Origin: Sipunculus nudus
Taxonomy: Eukaryota; Annelida; Sipuncula; Golfingiida; Sipunculidae
DNA length: 64,000 nucleotides
Reading direction: 5' to 3'
Assembly (NCBI GenBank): GCA_026874595.1
Contig: CM049320.1
Location: 11,747,964 to 11,811,963 of the forward strand
Part shown: piece by piece, positions 12,001 through 22,097 of the stretch
Position numbering within the stretch: the stretch's first letter is position 1
Layout: each line of letters begins with the position of its first letter
The notes under the pieces: model-generated
Database searches by the model: none
What the model was told of the DNA's origin: nothing
Seen by the model: the letters and a program-made list of their open reading frames with translations, nothing else
Position numbers and translations under genes: made by a program

Positions 12001-15000
12001 AAAGAGTACTTTTGAATTTTATGCCATATTGGTGCTCACTGCCATAATAACCAATAAATTTATACAATATTGTGGCTTTGTTGGTGGTACAGGCAATATA
12101 CTTTGGCCACTAATGGAAAACATGCAATTACAAGACAACAAATGTGTCAAGGCCAGATATCCCTTATAAACTAGAATACGGGTAGTCGACAAGCGACTAC
12201 GTGTATCCGCCAAAATCAGAGAAGGACGGGTGAAGTGAGGCATGGATTGAGTGGCAAGGGGATATAGAGTTTCATGTGTTACATATTAGAATGGATCTCT
12301 GCTACATAAACATGATTGTAGGTGGCGCCACCTGTTATTTGAAAGGGAAACTATCCAAGATGTATACACATGCAAAATTTCATGTGGAAAATCAAACCAC
12401 TGCAGAGATATGAGTGATTTTATCCCACAGCAGACAAACAGATGGACGCTGTGCAAAAATGGCTGCAGGTGGCGCCACCTTTTTTGTGTATGTTATAAAG
12501 CTATCCAAGGGCTACATTTGTGTATTATTTTTTTCCTGATTGGTCAAACGGTTCCGGAGATATAAGCATGGATGTCTACAGCATGAACGTGAATGTAGAT
12601 GGCACCACCTGTCATAAAATAAATGAAAGCTATCCAGGATGTATATACATGCCGAATTACAGGTAATTTGGTCAAACCACTGCAGAGGTATGAGTGATTT
12701 TAATCCAAGGCAGACAAACAGGTGGAGGCCGTGCAAAAATGGCTGCAGGTGGCGCCACCATTTTTGTGTATGCTATAAAGCTATCCAAGGGCTACATTTG
12801 TGTAAAAATTTTTTCCTGATTGGTTGAACGAGTCTGGAGATATAAGCATGGATGTCTACAGCATGAACGTGAATGTAGGTGGCGCCACCTGTCATAAAAT
12901 CAAGAAAGCTGTCTAGGATGTATACGCATGCCAAATTTTAGGTGAATTAGTCAAACCACTGCAGAGATATGAGTGATTTTAACCCAAGGCAGATGAACAG
13001 ATGGACACTGTGCAAACATGGTTGCAGGTAGCGCCACCTTTTTTCGTGTATGTTAAACCTATCCCAGGGCTACATTTGTGTAAACATTTTTTCCTGATCG
13101 GTCAAACGGTTCCCGAGATATGTGGGTTTATGTGTGGAAACAGACGCACAAACAGACACTGGGCAGAGAGGAAAGGTCAGAGGTCAAGGTCACTTGGTTA
13201 GGCAGCAGTTCACATGTGACCAGATAATTTGTGTAAGTTTCTGAAAAATCCGTCCAGTAGTCTCAGAGGAGTTCTCCGGAAATGAACGCGGCGTTGGCGG
13301 CAGCGGAACCCGGTCAAAAAACATTGTATCCGCAAAACTTAGTTTTGGCGGATACAATAAATTACAACTAAACAGTTGATCTGCCCCAGTTCTGAAGTAA
13401 ATAATTATTTACACCCAAACAGTAGATGTCTTTTAGCAGGACATGTTAACTAGTTCTTTCAAATTTTGCTACACGATCATCATGTTTGCTCGGTCTTGTG
13501 CCCTGCTCTTGCAACATATTCTCTGCTTGTAATATTCAAAGAAGTTATTATGCTCCTGTATATAAACATTGTGTTTATTTCTTTTAATTGCTAGTGGTAC
13601 TGAAACGGCTGGCCAGTGGCAGGAAGATGGAGATGCTACCCTCCCGTTATGAGTGGACCAGATGGAAAGATCAAGCTGTGAGTAGAATGTATGGTCGTAA
13701 TTTGTCAGAAGTTATCTACCGGTATTCACCCCTGTTTAACTGTTTGTCTGCACAGGTTTTTTTTTTTTTATCAAAAATGTCTTGTTGATTTCAGTAAAAT
13801 TTCATAATAAGGTAAGCTAGCCTCAGAGTAAGGAACATTTTCTTAATTTTGGGTTGTATATAAATTTATATGCAGACCTTGGTGCAGATCCAGACATGGA
13901 TAGAGGTACTAGCTCTCACAGTGTTGTTACTGTTAACGCTGTACAATAATATATATATCTATATCTATATATATATCTAAATACATCTATATTTATATGA
14001 ACACTGGGAACTCAAAAAGATGTAATTCAGTGGTATAGATGTATAAAAATTTTAAAATAAAATGATTCAATATAGTTCATACAAAATTCTTGGTTTTGTA
14101 AAAAACACTATCCTTATATAATACGCGTTTTCTATAGAGAACTTTACAATAATCAGACCTTACCTTAGGTGCTGAGGGCACTTTCTGATATCTTGTGGAA
14201 TGGCTTGGCACATTAAGTGGAGCGTCATTTGGTATGAGTTGATGGTAGGAATGGTTTAAAAAATCATAGTCGATGATTGAAAGATAAAAAATGAACAATG
14301 TTCAGTTATTATTCGATTAAATGATGTACCATCGATATTACCAAGAAATATGCTGTATAGAATTGTAACTTATCCATTGACCGAGTAAATTTATTCTAAT
14401 TGTATCCGCCAAAACAAAGATTTGCGGATACCATGTTTTACCGGGAACTTCTGCTGCAGTATTCCTTTCCGGAGAACTCCTCGGAGATTACTGGACTGAT
14501 TTTTCTGAAACTTACACTAATTATCGGGTCACATGTGAACTGGTGCCAAACCATTCAGTGTTGACCTCTGACCTTTCCTCTCTTCAGTGCATCCATCTGT
14601 GTGTCTGTTTTGACACATTAACCCACATATCTTTGGACTCTTTTGACCAATCAGGGAAAAAAAAATTACACAAATGTAGCCCATGGATAGCTTTATAACA
14701 TACACAAAAATGGTGGCTCCACCTGCAGCCATTTTTAATATGCCATGCTAATATCTCCGGACTGGTTTGACGTATCTATCGGAAGTGATGCATTTGTTTC
14801 AATCTCACATAGCTCTTTATCATAAAAGAAACTGGTGGCCCCACCTGCAACCATTTTTGCACTTAATCAATCTGTTTGTCAGCTGTGGGATAAAATCACT
14901 CATATCTCGGCAGTGGTTTGACTTTCCCACCTGAAACTTTGCATGTGTATACATCTTGTATAGTTTCTTGTTTAAATAACAGGTGTCACCACGTACAATC

Positions 15001-15563
15001 ATGTTTACATGGCAGACATCCATGCTAATATGTAACACATCTTACTCTATTTCCACATGCCATTCAATCCATGCCTCACTTCACATGTCCTACTCTGATT
15101 TTGGCAGATACACGTAGTAGCTTGTCGACTATCCGTATTCTAGTTTGTACATGGTCAAGGTTATTACTGGGTTGTTGACACTTATTCGTTGCATAAGGTT
15201 CAGTTTTAATGTTGTTCACAGTTTTATACATGGTCAGACCAAATAGGTCCTTTTTTTTTGTATCTCTGACAGAATAAGAATATTTAACTGGATGAGTTAT
15301 TTGTATAAGCATACACAATCGATTTAATAGATTATGAAAGAAAACAACCAGTCATCAATATTGATTAATTTGCACACCACAATTATAAGGTACTGTAATT
15401 TTCTTTTATTGAGAACATTTTTCTGATTACAGCATTTTTTCTTCCTCCTTGGTTTCTTGCCCATGGGAGCCATCATCCTGTACTGCAACATCTTCATTGG
15501 TAGGTACATTCCACGACTGAATCTTAACTGTTAAATCTTAATACAGTCATTATGAGTCATATA

Positions 15564-15627
<64 letters not shown>

Positions 15628-18600
15628 CATATATACATACATGCATCAGATAATTTTTATGGCAATTTGACAGCCATGGGGAAATATTTATAAGCTTGTA
15701 TTAGTTCTGTTACACATGTAATATCAAATATTCATGATATTTCCATTTAATTTAGATATATACTGTTTCACGTAGGCTCTGTTGTGCACTGTAAAGCAAG
15801 TTTTGATGTGAGCTTTGATTGTCCATTTGAATTTCATTTCAATGGCAATTAAACTTTCACCTGGTCACAGGATGCGCATGTGCCGACATCAACTTGTGTC
15901 TGCTTGTTGAATTAACAAGATGTCTGTATTAAGATCAGTTGTTTTTATTTGTTGGTGGGATATTCCTAACAAGGGTCACCAAACATAACAGCAAGTCTCT
16001 CTACTACCGCTGAGGTGCTGATTGTGGCTAACAAGGCCGGGAAGGCTTCCCATCTTGTCAGCAGCATTTTGGCTGAGATGAGGCAGCACCATGCACCCAG
16101 CTCCACAGAAAATGCTGTGGTTTCCATTTATCTTCAAGGGTGGAAGGAGGGATGATTCACAAGCCCACACATACTATCTCAGACATATATTCAAATATAT
16201 ATATATATACACCATATCAGTTAGCGTCTGTATGACACCTTTCAAATATATCACAATTAAGTATAAGGTTTTAGAAATAAGGTATGTTTCCAGTGGAAAC
16301 ATAAGGTATACTCCTGTATAGGTTAATTCTATACCCAGTTCAGATATATAATATTTCATATTTAAATCATAAATAGAACCAAAGTCTATACTTCTAATTA
16401 TTAATCTATTTCATTTCCAATTCCGGTATATATGAATAATATTCTCTGGAATAAGGGGTGGGGTGATTACATTGACCATCCCCCCTTGCTAAAAAGGGGG
16501 GGTGGTGGATATATATGACACCCCTGGGAAAATGAAAAATCTAACAAAAATGTACATCATGACCAGGGGCGACACTGCTCTGAACCACACACCTGGGAAA
16601 ATAGGGATGCATCTCAATAGTAAGACACAGCTGAGAAAAATGAAGTTATGCTAGCCCAAACTGTTATATAAATATAGCATAAAAAATAAACAGGAATACA
16701 TTGATGAACTATCAATATTTCAGACTTGTTTAATGTAGAAGGATATAAATAGTAAATTAAGTTTATAAATTAAATCATATCAGTGCAGTCAGCTGAAGGT
16801 ATGGTGAGTTGGTGTTTTTACTTCAGGGAAGTGTTTGTTTGTATTACAGGTCCAGCAGAACTTGTTGACATACCAGAAGATTATGAACCAAAGCACTGGG
16901 AATACTACAAGGTACTGTTGTGGTGATATATCAACATAATTAACATGATACCTGTTCTTGAACTGCTTACGCTTTGTAAATCTAAGACAGGTTTACCATG
17001 GCCAAGTTTGTTTCACTGGTGTAGTCTCTTACAGACGGTGTTTCAGTAGACCAAAATTTCTGGGATTAATGTTAATTAATTTAGAGCATTATTGATTATG
17101 ATAGCTGCAAAAAATAGAAAATTTAAGAGGAAAGGTTTCATATAGTCATCAAGACTTTTATCAGGATTCAGCATCCATTGACACTCTTGAGGCGTGTCAT
17201 TTGGTATTTATGGACACATAAATTAAAATCCTACCAGGGCCACCAATAGAGATGAAAAAAAAAATTCAGACAGACACTTGTGTTTATAACAGGCTTGTGA
17301 CCAGTGATGTTGGAATCAAGTCAACATTTTTGAGACTCTGACTCAAGGGTCCAGGACTCGGACCTGTACTCGGACTGAGAGGTTAAGGTTCAAGAAATCA
17401 GGCAGAGTCCATCTCGGAGTCCAGAAGAAAAGAAAATTCTGTCACCAATAATATAAAGACTGTGCACATGGGTGAACTGCCAACAGAATAAAAACAAATA
17501 CAAGACTATACATATCAAATTTTAGCTCTTTATCAAGAGGTAAACACAGTTAAACATTCAAATAAAAGGCACTTGTAATCTAATATAAAATTTGCATGAT
17601 TATCTCAAATATGTTTTAAAATTCTTTAAAAATTAGAAATTTCTAAAAATTAGATGATTTGTATCGGACCCAAGACTTGGACTAGAGTTCGAAATGACTC
17701 AAGACTCAAAGAAGGTGACTTTGGACTCTAACCCCAAGGACTCAGACTTGGACTCAGACTCAAGTGGCCTCGACTCAGACTAACACTTAGACTCTGATGG
17801 TGTGGACTCAACTACATCACTGCTTGTTGCTGCACATTATTACTTGTAAAAATGTATGGAATGTGAAATCCAGAACCTTTTTCTATGATTCATTATTTCA
17901 AAACCTTTTTACAAACCTGTTACCTTCATCGTCACTGCAGAATTTTCCATCTACAGATTAAAGGCCTAACTGAAACAAATGTGTTCTTATGTACTGTTCT
18001 GAATGTAGGTAAATATAACTACAGCAAAATTTGGGATTTCCTAAAACATGATAGGGGTTGCTCTTATGGTAGCAGCTTATAAAAGATGTGGATGTCATGA
18101 CTTCCTAGGAGGGAATATTAAAGCCAAATTAAGGATACAGTGGAGCAGATAAGTTGTCAACAAAGCTAAGAGAGCTGATAACCTTTTATATGGTGAACGG
18201 TTTTGTCAGGTTCTTTGGCACAGTTAACACACACATATTTATATATATACATACATATTCATTGTAATAGATATAGCAGTGAAAGTGCTCTACAGTTGAC
18301 TACAGCAATTTGTAATTTACCTTCCTTGTAATAAGTTTTAAATCTGCTAAAAGTGCATACAGCCTTTGTATCCCAGTTTCTAAGTATATTGAAACAAACA
18401 TGTTTTCCTGCACCACTTCAGCATCCAATCCAGAGATGGTTTTCACGTTATGTTTACGGTCCACCACAGAAGAGCTACGAGAAGACCCTGCATCATATAA
18501 ATGAAGTAGAAAAAACGGCAAAGATGCAGTAAGTGAAGGAAGCGCTGTTGATAAATTTAGTTGTCCCCATTAGGGTCACATAGACCACCTGATGCCATCT

Positions 18601-20543
18601 TCCAGTAAACAAGGCCCTGGCAGATACCTATACATAGACCTTTCTTCATCAAGCCACTCCACTTGCTGTTTTATGAATTATGAGAAAGCCCACCTGTGAT
18701 CTGGGGCAAAAATAATAATAGCCAATCAAATCCAAGGTTACACCAGAAAATAGTACATGGGAGTTGAAATTTATTTTTTTATGAACGGAACACATGCAGA
18801 GGAAAATGGAATAGGTTTGAATTGCCTTGGATTGTGTCTAAAAATAGCAACAGAGCTGTTTTTCACAGGTGCGTGAATGAAGCATTTATATATTTGATTG
18901 GTTCAGTTGCCTAGTTAATGATTCATGAAAAGGAGGCCCAGTCTCTGGATGAAGCAAGGTTAATCTGAGTGTAGCTGGTGAGCACCTGCTAGTTGGAACA
19001 AAATGGTTCTCACCAACTGAAACAGACTGTTCATCTATATCAAGCTTTTTGTTTTGGTGTGAGGAAGAGGTCATCAGATTAATTATTAAAGAAAAGTAAC
19101 ACAAAATAGTAATAATTTATATATTCCTTATAGGAATTTATAAATTCTTTTATCATTTTTATCCAGCATTTCAAAATTTCTTGCTCTGTAGCATTTGATG
19201 TTATTTTTGTCATCATTTTATTTACATTGATTGTTTGAACTTGCCACAGCACTGAAATAAAGCATATTACAAGCAGCTTGTTTAGGGGGGGGGGGGGGGT
19301 GCAGATGTAGAACATGAATGCCCCCTAGAACATAATATAATTATCATAGGCAATATTTATCTTTGGTTATCGATTAAGCAATGGTATATTGGTGCATATT
19401 TAGCTGCTACTCATTTTATCAGCTCATGTTGAACTTTGACATTTTTTTTAATTCATCAGAAGCTATGAGAAGGCTACACAAAATGTTTACTTTGCAGTAT
19501 AGGTTCTGTTCCCGAGTTATTAAGCCTGTTTGTGCTTTAGCCTTGATGTCTTAACAAAATTCTTAAAGGTACGAGAATGGACTAAATTTTAAATTGAAGA
19601 AAAATTTCAATTCCATATATTGTGGCTGACTGGTAAATTTCCCAATCACAACATATTTAATGTTCCAAGAGTAATATAACTGTTTTGGTGTTGCTTGATC
19701 AGTATGTTAATAGAAGGTGCCTTTCCATACATGCCGAACCTTGCGCAGGTGTACCAAACATTTGAAATCCAACAAGTTTGTTATCATTGTCCCCTTTCCA
19801 TGCGTGCGGGCACCCATGCGGCCCCAACATGCAGATCCAGCAGTGTTGGATTTCTGCAGGGACCTGCATGCGGATGCTGCATGTATATAACAGTAGCAGG
19901 CATATGTCTTTGTCATTGAAGAAAATTCAGCTGATAGAGCTTTTTAGACTGCATAAAAAATATACGACCTGTCTTCATTGAGATTTGGCCTGGGGGGAGC
20001 TCTAGTTAAAAGAGTGTCACAGGAAAAAGTCAACAGTTAATCCTGGCTGGTGAGATACGATATTGATCCTTCAACCTGCCTCATCGGTTAGTATAAATGT
20101 TTGAACTGAATATTTTCTTTACACATTACACTAAAATTTGAGAAATTATGATTATAAGTGTGTTTATCCTAACTAATCGGTCACCTGCATGCAGGGACCC
20201 GCACACATGGATAGGGACTCTCCGCATGCAGGGACCCGTGCAGGTCCTGCACCGGTGAAAATCTGCATGTATGGAAAGGCACCCTTACAAGACTGAATCA
20301 TTATCCTGTGATGACACATTCATTGAATCATACCACAGTGTGAAGAGCTTTTGTTACTAAAGCACTACCAGTAAATCTATAACTGTTTCTCTGTTTATTA
20401 GCTTGCTTGAGAGGAAGGTCAAAGAACTGATGGCTGAGCGAGGGGACTACAAAGGATGGTACTACATCCCTGCCAACGAGAGGAGGATCCTGGTCAGTAG
20501 ATACGAACGCCAGGAATTAGTGGAAGGTTCCGGCAGCAGCTAG
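8970..20543 (+). CDS. NDUFB5: NDUFB5, complex I 1-beta subcomplex subunit 5 (six exons)
   Basis: NDUFB5 is an accessory subunit (SGDH) of mitochondrial complex I, in the inner membrane. The coding sequence joins 8970-9051, 13595-13677, 15433-15499, 16850-16911, 18422-18528 and 20402-20543 (543 nt, 180 residues; human is 189). All introns are GT-AG and all phases agree. Residues 1-30 are Arg/Ala-rich without acids (MVVLSVLRAVTQSGLRAARP), like a matrix-targeting sequence. One membrane helix spans about 56-78, ending YCNIFIG. Then comes the family signature PAELVDIPEDYEPKHWEYYK followed by HPIQRWF, a charged helix, and a C-terminal GWYYIP block matching the human WYYYE region. MRPL17 lies convergently downstream. 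Confidence 0.95.
9052..9800. other. NDUFB5 intron 1, 5' part: no distinct feature
   Basis: Moderate GC with short chance frames on both strands. I see no exon or recognisable repeat. Confidence 0.45.
9801..9962. repeat. Short tandem duplication in NDUFB5 intron 1
   Basis: The phrase 'cagtggtgttggtgcttaat' at about 9815 and 'cagtgttggtgcctgatt' near 9928 each begin a segment containing 'gctaaacaaac'. This looks like a degenerate tandem repeat of about 110 bp. Confidence 0.45.
9963..11005. other. NDUFB5 intron 1, middle part: no distinct feature
   Basis: AT-rich in parts. The phrase 'gtgcatcatcagaagatgca' near 10251 is locally palindromic. No gene or identifiable mobile element. Confidence 0.4.
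11006..11277. repeat. Long imperfect inverted repeat (hairpin)
   Basis: The arm at 11006-11064 pairs with 11221-11277. The shared core TTGGATATTCAGATT and the block ACTCCTC-ATTGCTC-AAGACCTCT run in opposite directions. The loop is about 156 nt. Transcribed in the NDUFB5 intron, it would form a stem of roughly 55 bp. Confidence 0.75.
11278..12177. other. NDUFB5 intron 1: no distinct feature
   Basis: AT-rich sequence with no supported exon and no repeat family that I recognise. Confidence 0.4.
12178..13358 (+). mobile_element. GTATCCGCC-family non-autonomous element, copy A
   Basis: It begins AAACTAGAATACGG, has a 7-bp-stem hairpin GTAGTCG-ACAAG-CGACTAC, then TGTATCCGCCAAAA. It ends in a second hairpin of TGTATCCGC and GCGGATACA. 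Between these lie about 2.7 tandem units of roughly 280 bp. Each unit carries two GGTGGCGCCACC-type palindromes (12321, 12468, 12598 variant, 12748, 12878, 13026 variant). There is no coding capacity. Copy B (14399-15146) is inverted on the other side of NDUFB5 exon 2, and the shared ends define the element boundaries. Its class is unclear; terminal hairpins could suggest a Helitron-like or foldback origin. Confidence 0.7.
12321..13037. repeat. Internal 280-bp tandem repeat with GGTGGCGCCACC palindromes
   Basis: Palindromes alternate at about 147 and 130 bp, giving a period of 277-280 bp. One type is preceded by 'aaaatggctgca' and the other by 'catgaacgtgaatgta'. Confidence 0.8.
13595..13677 (+). 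CDS. NDUFB5: NDUFB5 exon 2
   Basis: 83 nt, residues 28-55, including LKRLASGRKMEMLPSRYEW, which aligns with the human KRLFVIRPSRFYD region. The acceptor is TTGCTAG| and the donor is GCT|GTGAGT, ending in phase 0. The exon lies between inverted copies of one mobile element. Confidence 0.9.
13678..14398. other. NDUFB5 intron 2, 5' part
   Basis: AT-rich with a short TA/CTATAT tract near 13948-13980. No other feature seen. Confidence 0.45.
14399..15146 (-). mobile_element. GTATCCGCC-family non-autonomous element, copy B (inverted)
   Basis: Reverse-complement relative of copy A. It starts at 14399 with TGTATCCGCCAAAACAAAG and ends near 15146 with the complement of AAACTAGAATACGG and the GTAGTCG/CGACTAC hairpin (one arm mutated). 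It keeps fewer internal units than A. The palindromes have decayed to forms such as GGTGGCTCCACC and GGTGGCCCCACC. Confidence 0.72.
15433..15499 (+). CDS. NDUFB5: NDUFB5 exon 3 (membrane helix)
   Basis: 67 nt, residues 56-77 plus one base. It encodes HFFFLLGFLPMGAII then LYCNIFIG, the single transmembrane helix. The acceptor is TTACAG| and the donor is ATTG|GTAGGT. Confidence 0.93.
15569..15622. repeat. (TA)n microsatellite in NDUFB5 intron 3
   Basis: An uninterrupted TA run followed by ACATACAT variants. Confidence 0.95.
15640..16849. other. NDUFB5 intron 3, rest: no distinct feature
   Basis: It contains G- and C-rich patches near 16455-16505 that could pair with each other. The frames on both strands near 15976-16359 are chance. 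Confidence 0.4.
16850..16911 (+). CDS. NDUFB5: NDUFB5 exon 4 (family signature)
   Basis: 62 nt, residues 78-98, encoding PAELVDIPEDYEPKHWEYYK, the most conserved block of the family. The acceptor is GTATTACAG| and the donor is AAG|GTACTG. Confidence 0.95.
17302..17822. mobile_element. hAT-type MITE in NDUFB5 intron 4
   Basis: The terminal inverted repeats are CAGTGATGTTG at the left and the complement of CAGTGATGTAG at the right. The flanks are cttgtgac and cttgttgc, an 8-bp site duplication with 6 of 8 matching. The interior is rich in degenerate GGACTC/GAGTCC motifs running in opposite directions in the two halves. It is 521 bp long with no transposase. Confidence 0.75.
18422..18528 (+). 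CDS. NDUFB5: NDUFB5 exon 5
   Basis: 107 nt, residues 99-133 plus two bases, starting HPIQRWFSRYVYGPPQKSYE as in human [20 protein letters not shown], followed by a charged helix. The acceptor is CACTTCAG| and the donor is ATGCA|GTAAGT. Confidence 0.93.
18529..19715. other. NDUFB5 intron 5, 5' part
   Basis: A G run sits at about 19285-19299. No other distinct feature. Confidence 0.4.
19716..20283. mobile_element. MITE with perfect 19-bp terminal inverted repeats
   Basis: The left end GGTGCCTTTCCATACATGC (19716-19734) is the exact complement of the right end at 20265-20283. It is 568 bp long and non-coding. The interior has several GCATGCAGGGACC-like repeats. A clear target duplication is not visible, so the superfamily is unassigned. 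A shortened relative lies in MRPL17 intron 1 (25520-25623). Confidence 0.78.
20402..20543 (+). CDS. NDUFB5: NDUFB5 exon 6 (C-terminus and stop)
   Basis: 142 nt, residues 134-180 and TAG. The acceptor is TTTATTAG|. It contains RGDYKGWYYIPANERR, matching the human GDGPWYYYETIDKE block. The last residues VEGSGSS are low complexity. Confidence 0.93.
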
Positions 20544-20890
20544 TTACCAAGACAACCACAGCAGCTCTAGGACATTGATGAACTATATAGGTTTACTATT
20601 TAATGCGAAGTTCACAGAACGTGATTTAACTTCATGGCCATGGATTATAAAGCAGGCTGCAATTGAAATGCGCTGCAGTGACAATATTGAGTCCTCCGGC
20701 ACTGTTAAATTATTAAGAGTTTCAGGTAATACCATCAACAAGGACGCTGGTGAACATTTGTGGAATCACTGTTAGGTGTCATTTATTACAAGTGGAAGGT
20801 GATAAGCCCAATCAAGATGGTCCCTGTCATGACATGAATTGTGTACATACATCCAGCATGTCTCTGAACTGAATAAATACTGTTTTAAGG
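20544..20890 (+). terminator. NDUFB5 3' UTR with AATAAA at 20872-20877
   Basis: The stop codon is followed by about 330 nt of non-coding sequence and a canonical poly(A) signal in CTGAATAAATACT. Cleavage would fall near 20890-20900. Confidence 0.7.
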
Positions 20891-21119
20891 AAACTGAGTC
20901 ATCTTTATCATCTCTCATCAAGCAGCAAAATGGCCTATAAATATGCCACAAACTTTTATAAAAATTTATAGAAATTGGTATTGGGACTCCAAATAGCTCC
21001 ATATTACAAGTATTATATGAAGTTTCTTGACTAAATGAGTTCAATTTTCAATCAAATGTTTCACTCTGGTTAAGTATTATATCAATATACAACCAGATAT
21101 CCCTTTTTATATGCCTGTC

Positions 21120-21600
21120 CATGATGTATTGTGGTGTACCAACAGTCATTCTGTCTGTCAGTCTGTTAACTTTTAGTGTCTCCACAATAACTTATCAGGG
21201 CTTTCATCACCAAATTTTATGCAAATGTCTAATTATGGGCAAAATCTATGCCTATCTATTTCATAAGGTCAAAGGTCACCAGGCTACTTGGTTGTCGCAG
21301 TGATAATTTACCAGGAATACGATGGATTTTGATAAAACAAAATTAATCAGAATAGTATCTTACAGAAGTTCATTTTTTGGCCTAATCCATGAATATTTAA
21401 TGAGGTCAGAGGTCACCAGACCTAACTGCTGTTGTCATGACTTATAAAAAATCTGATTTATTTTCATGAAACTCATGAATGTTAACCAATACTATAAATC
21501 TCCTGATTTAAATTCTCAGCAAAATTTGCACTTATTGAATGAGGTCAGAGGTTAAAGATATGTGACGGACCTTTTATGCACCAATTGCAGTGCTCGTATC
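21120..21600. repeat. Dispersed repeat with AGGTCAnAGGTCA motifs between two genes
   Basis: Three diverged units with phrases such as 'gaggtcagaggtcaccag' and 'ataatttaccaggaat' lie at about 21265, 21400 and 21540. It is non-coding and separates the 3' ends of NDUFB5 and MRPL17. Confidence 0.55.
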
Positions 21601-21745
21601 AATATGATGATGGCATCTGAAAATTTGAAAGAAAAAAGGGTCTCTACTTCATAACAAAGCTTGCTTGGAATCAACTGCAGTAAAGTATATAAAGCTTTTT
21701 AGGCTTGATTTTCAAACAAAACAAATTCATATCTGACAATTCTAT

Positions 21746-21751
21746 TTTATT
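21746..21751 (-). terminator. MRPL17 poly(A) signal
   Basis: TTTATT on the plus strand reads AATAAA on the minus strand, 87 nt after the MRPL17 stop codon. This is a normal distance. Confidence 0.6.
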
Positions 21752-21837
21752 ATATTATAGAAATATTACACTGATATTCCTTGCTATATATTCACCTTTA
21801 AAAAGTCCTTGTTAATAATTATACATGACACTTCATG

Positions 21838-22097
21838 TTATACTGGGGTACCATCAGGGGGTACACTGTCTTTGTCAATCCTTTTGTGAAGTCTCAGTTC
21901 TTTCATTTGTTCCTCTAGGACTTTGACACTGAGAAAGGTCCTGGGACTGTCTCGCTGTGAAACGGGCAGTAATTCTGTGTGGTCCCCTTCAGTTTCTTTC
22001 CTGCAGTGGTAATCCTTTCTTGCCTCGGCAACTAGTATGTTGGTGAGCGAATTACTGGAATCTCTCATCTTGGGTACAACTGGAGGCCAAGGATTAC
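21838..22097 (-). CDS. MRPL17: MRPL17 exon 4 (C-terminus and stop)
   Basis: 260 nt, residues 131-216 and TAA. The acceptor is GGTAATACAG|. The part after NPWPPVVP is lineage-specific, charged and probably flexible, with one helix around [16 protein letters not shown]. Confidence 0.88.
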
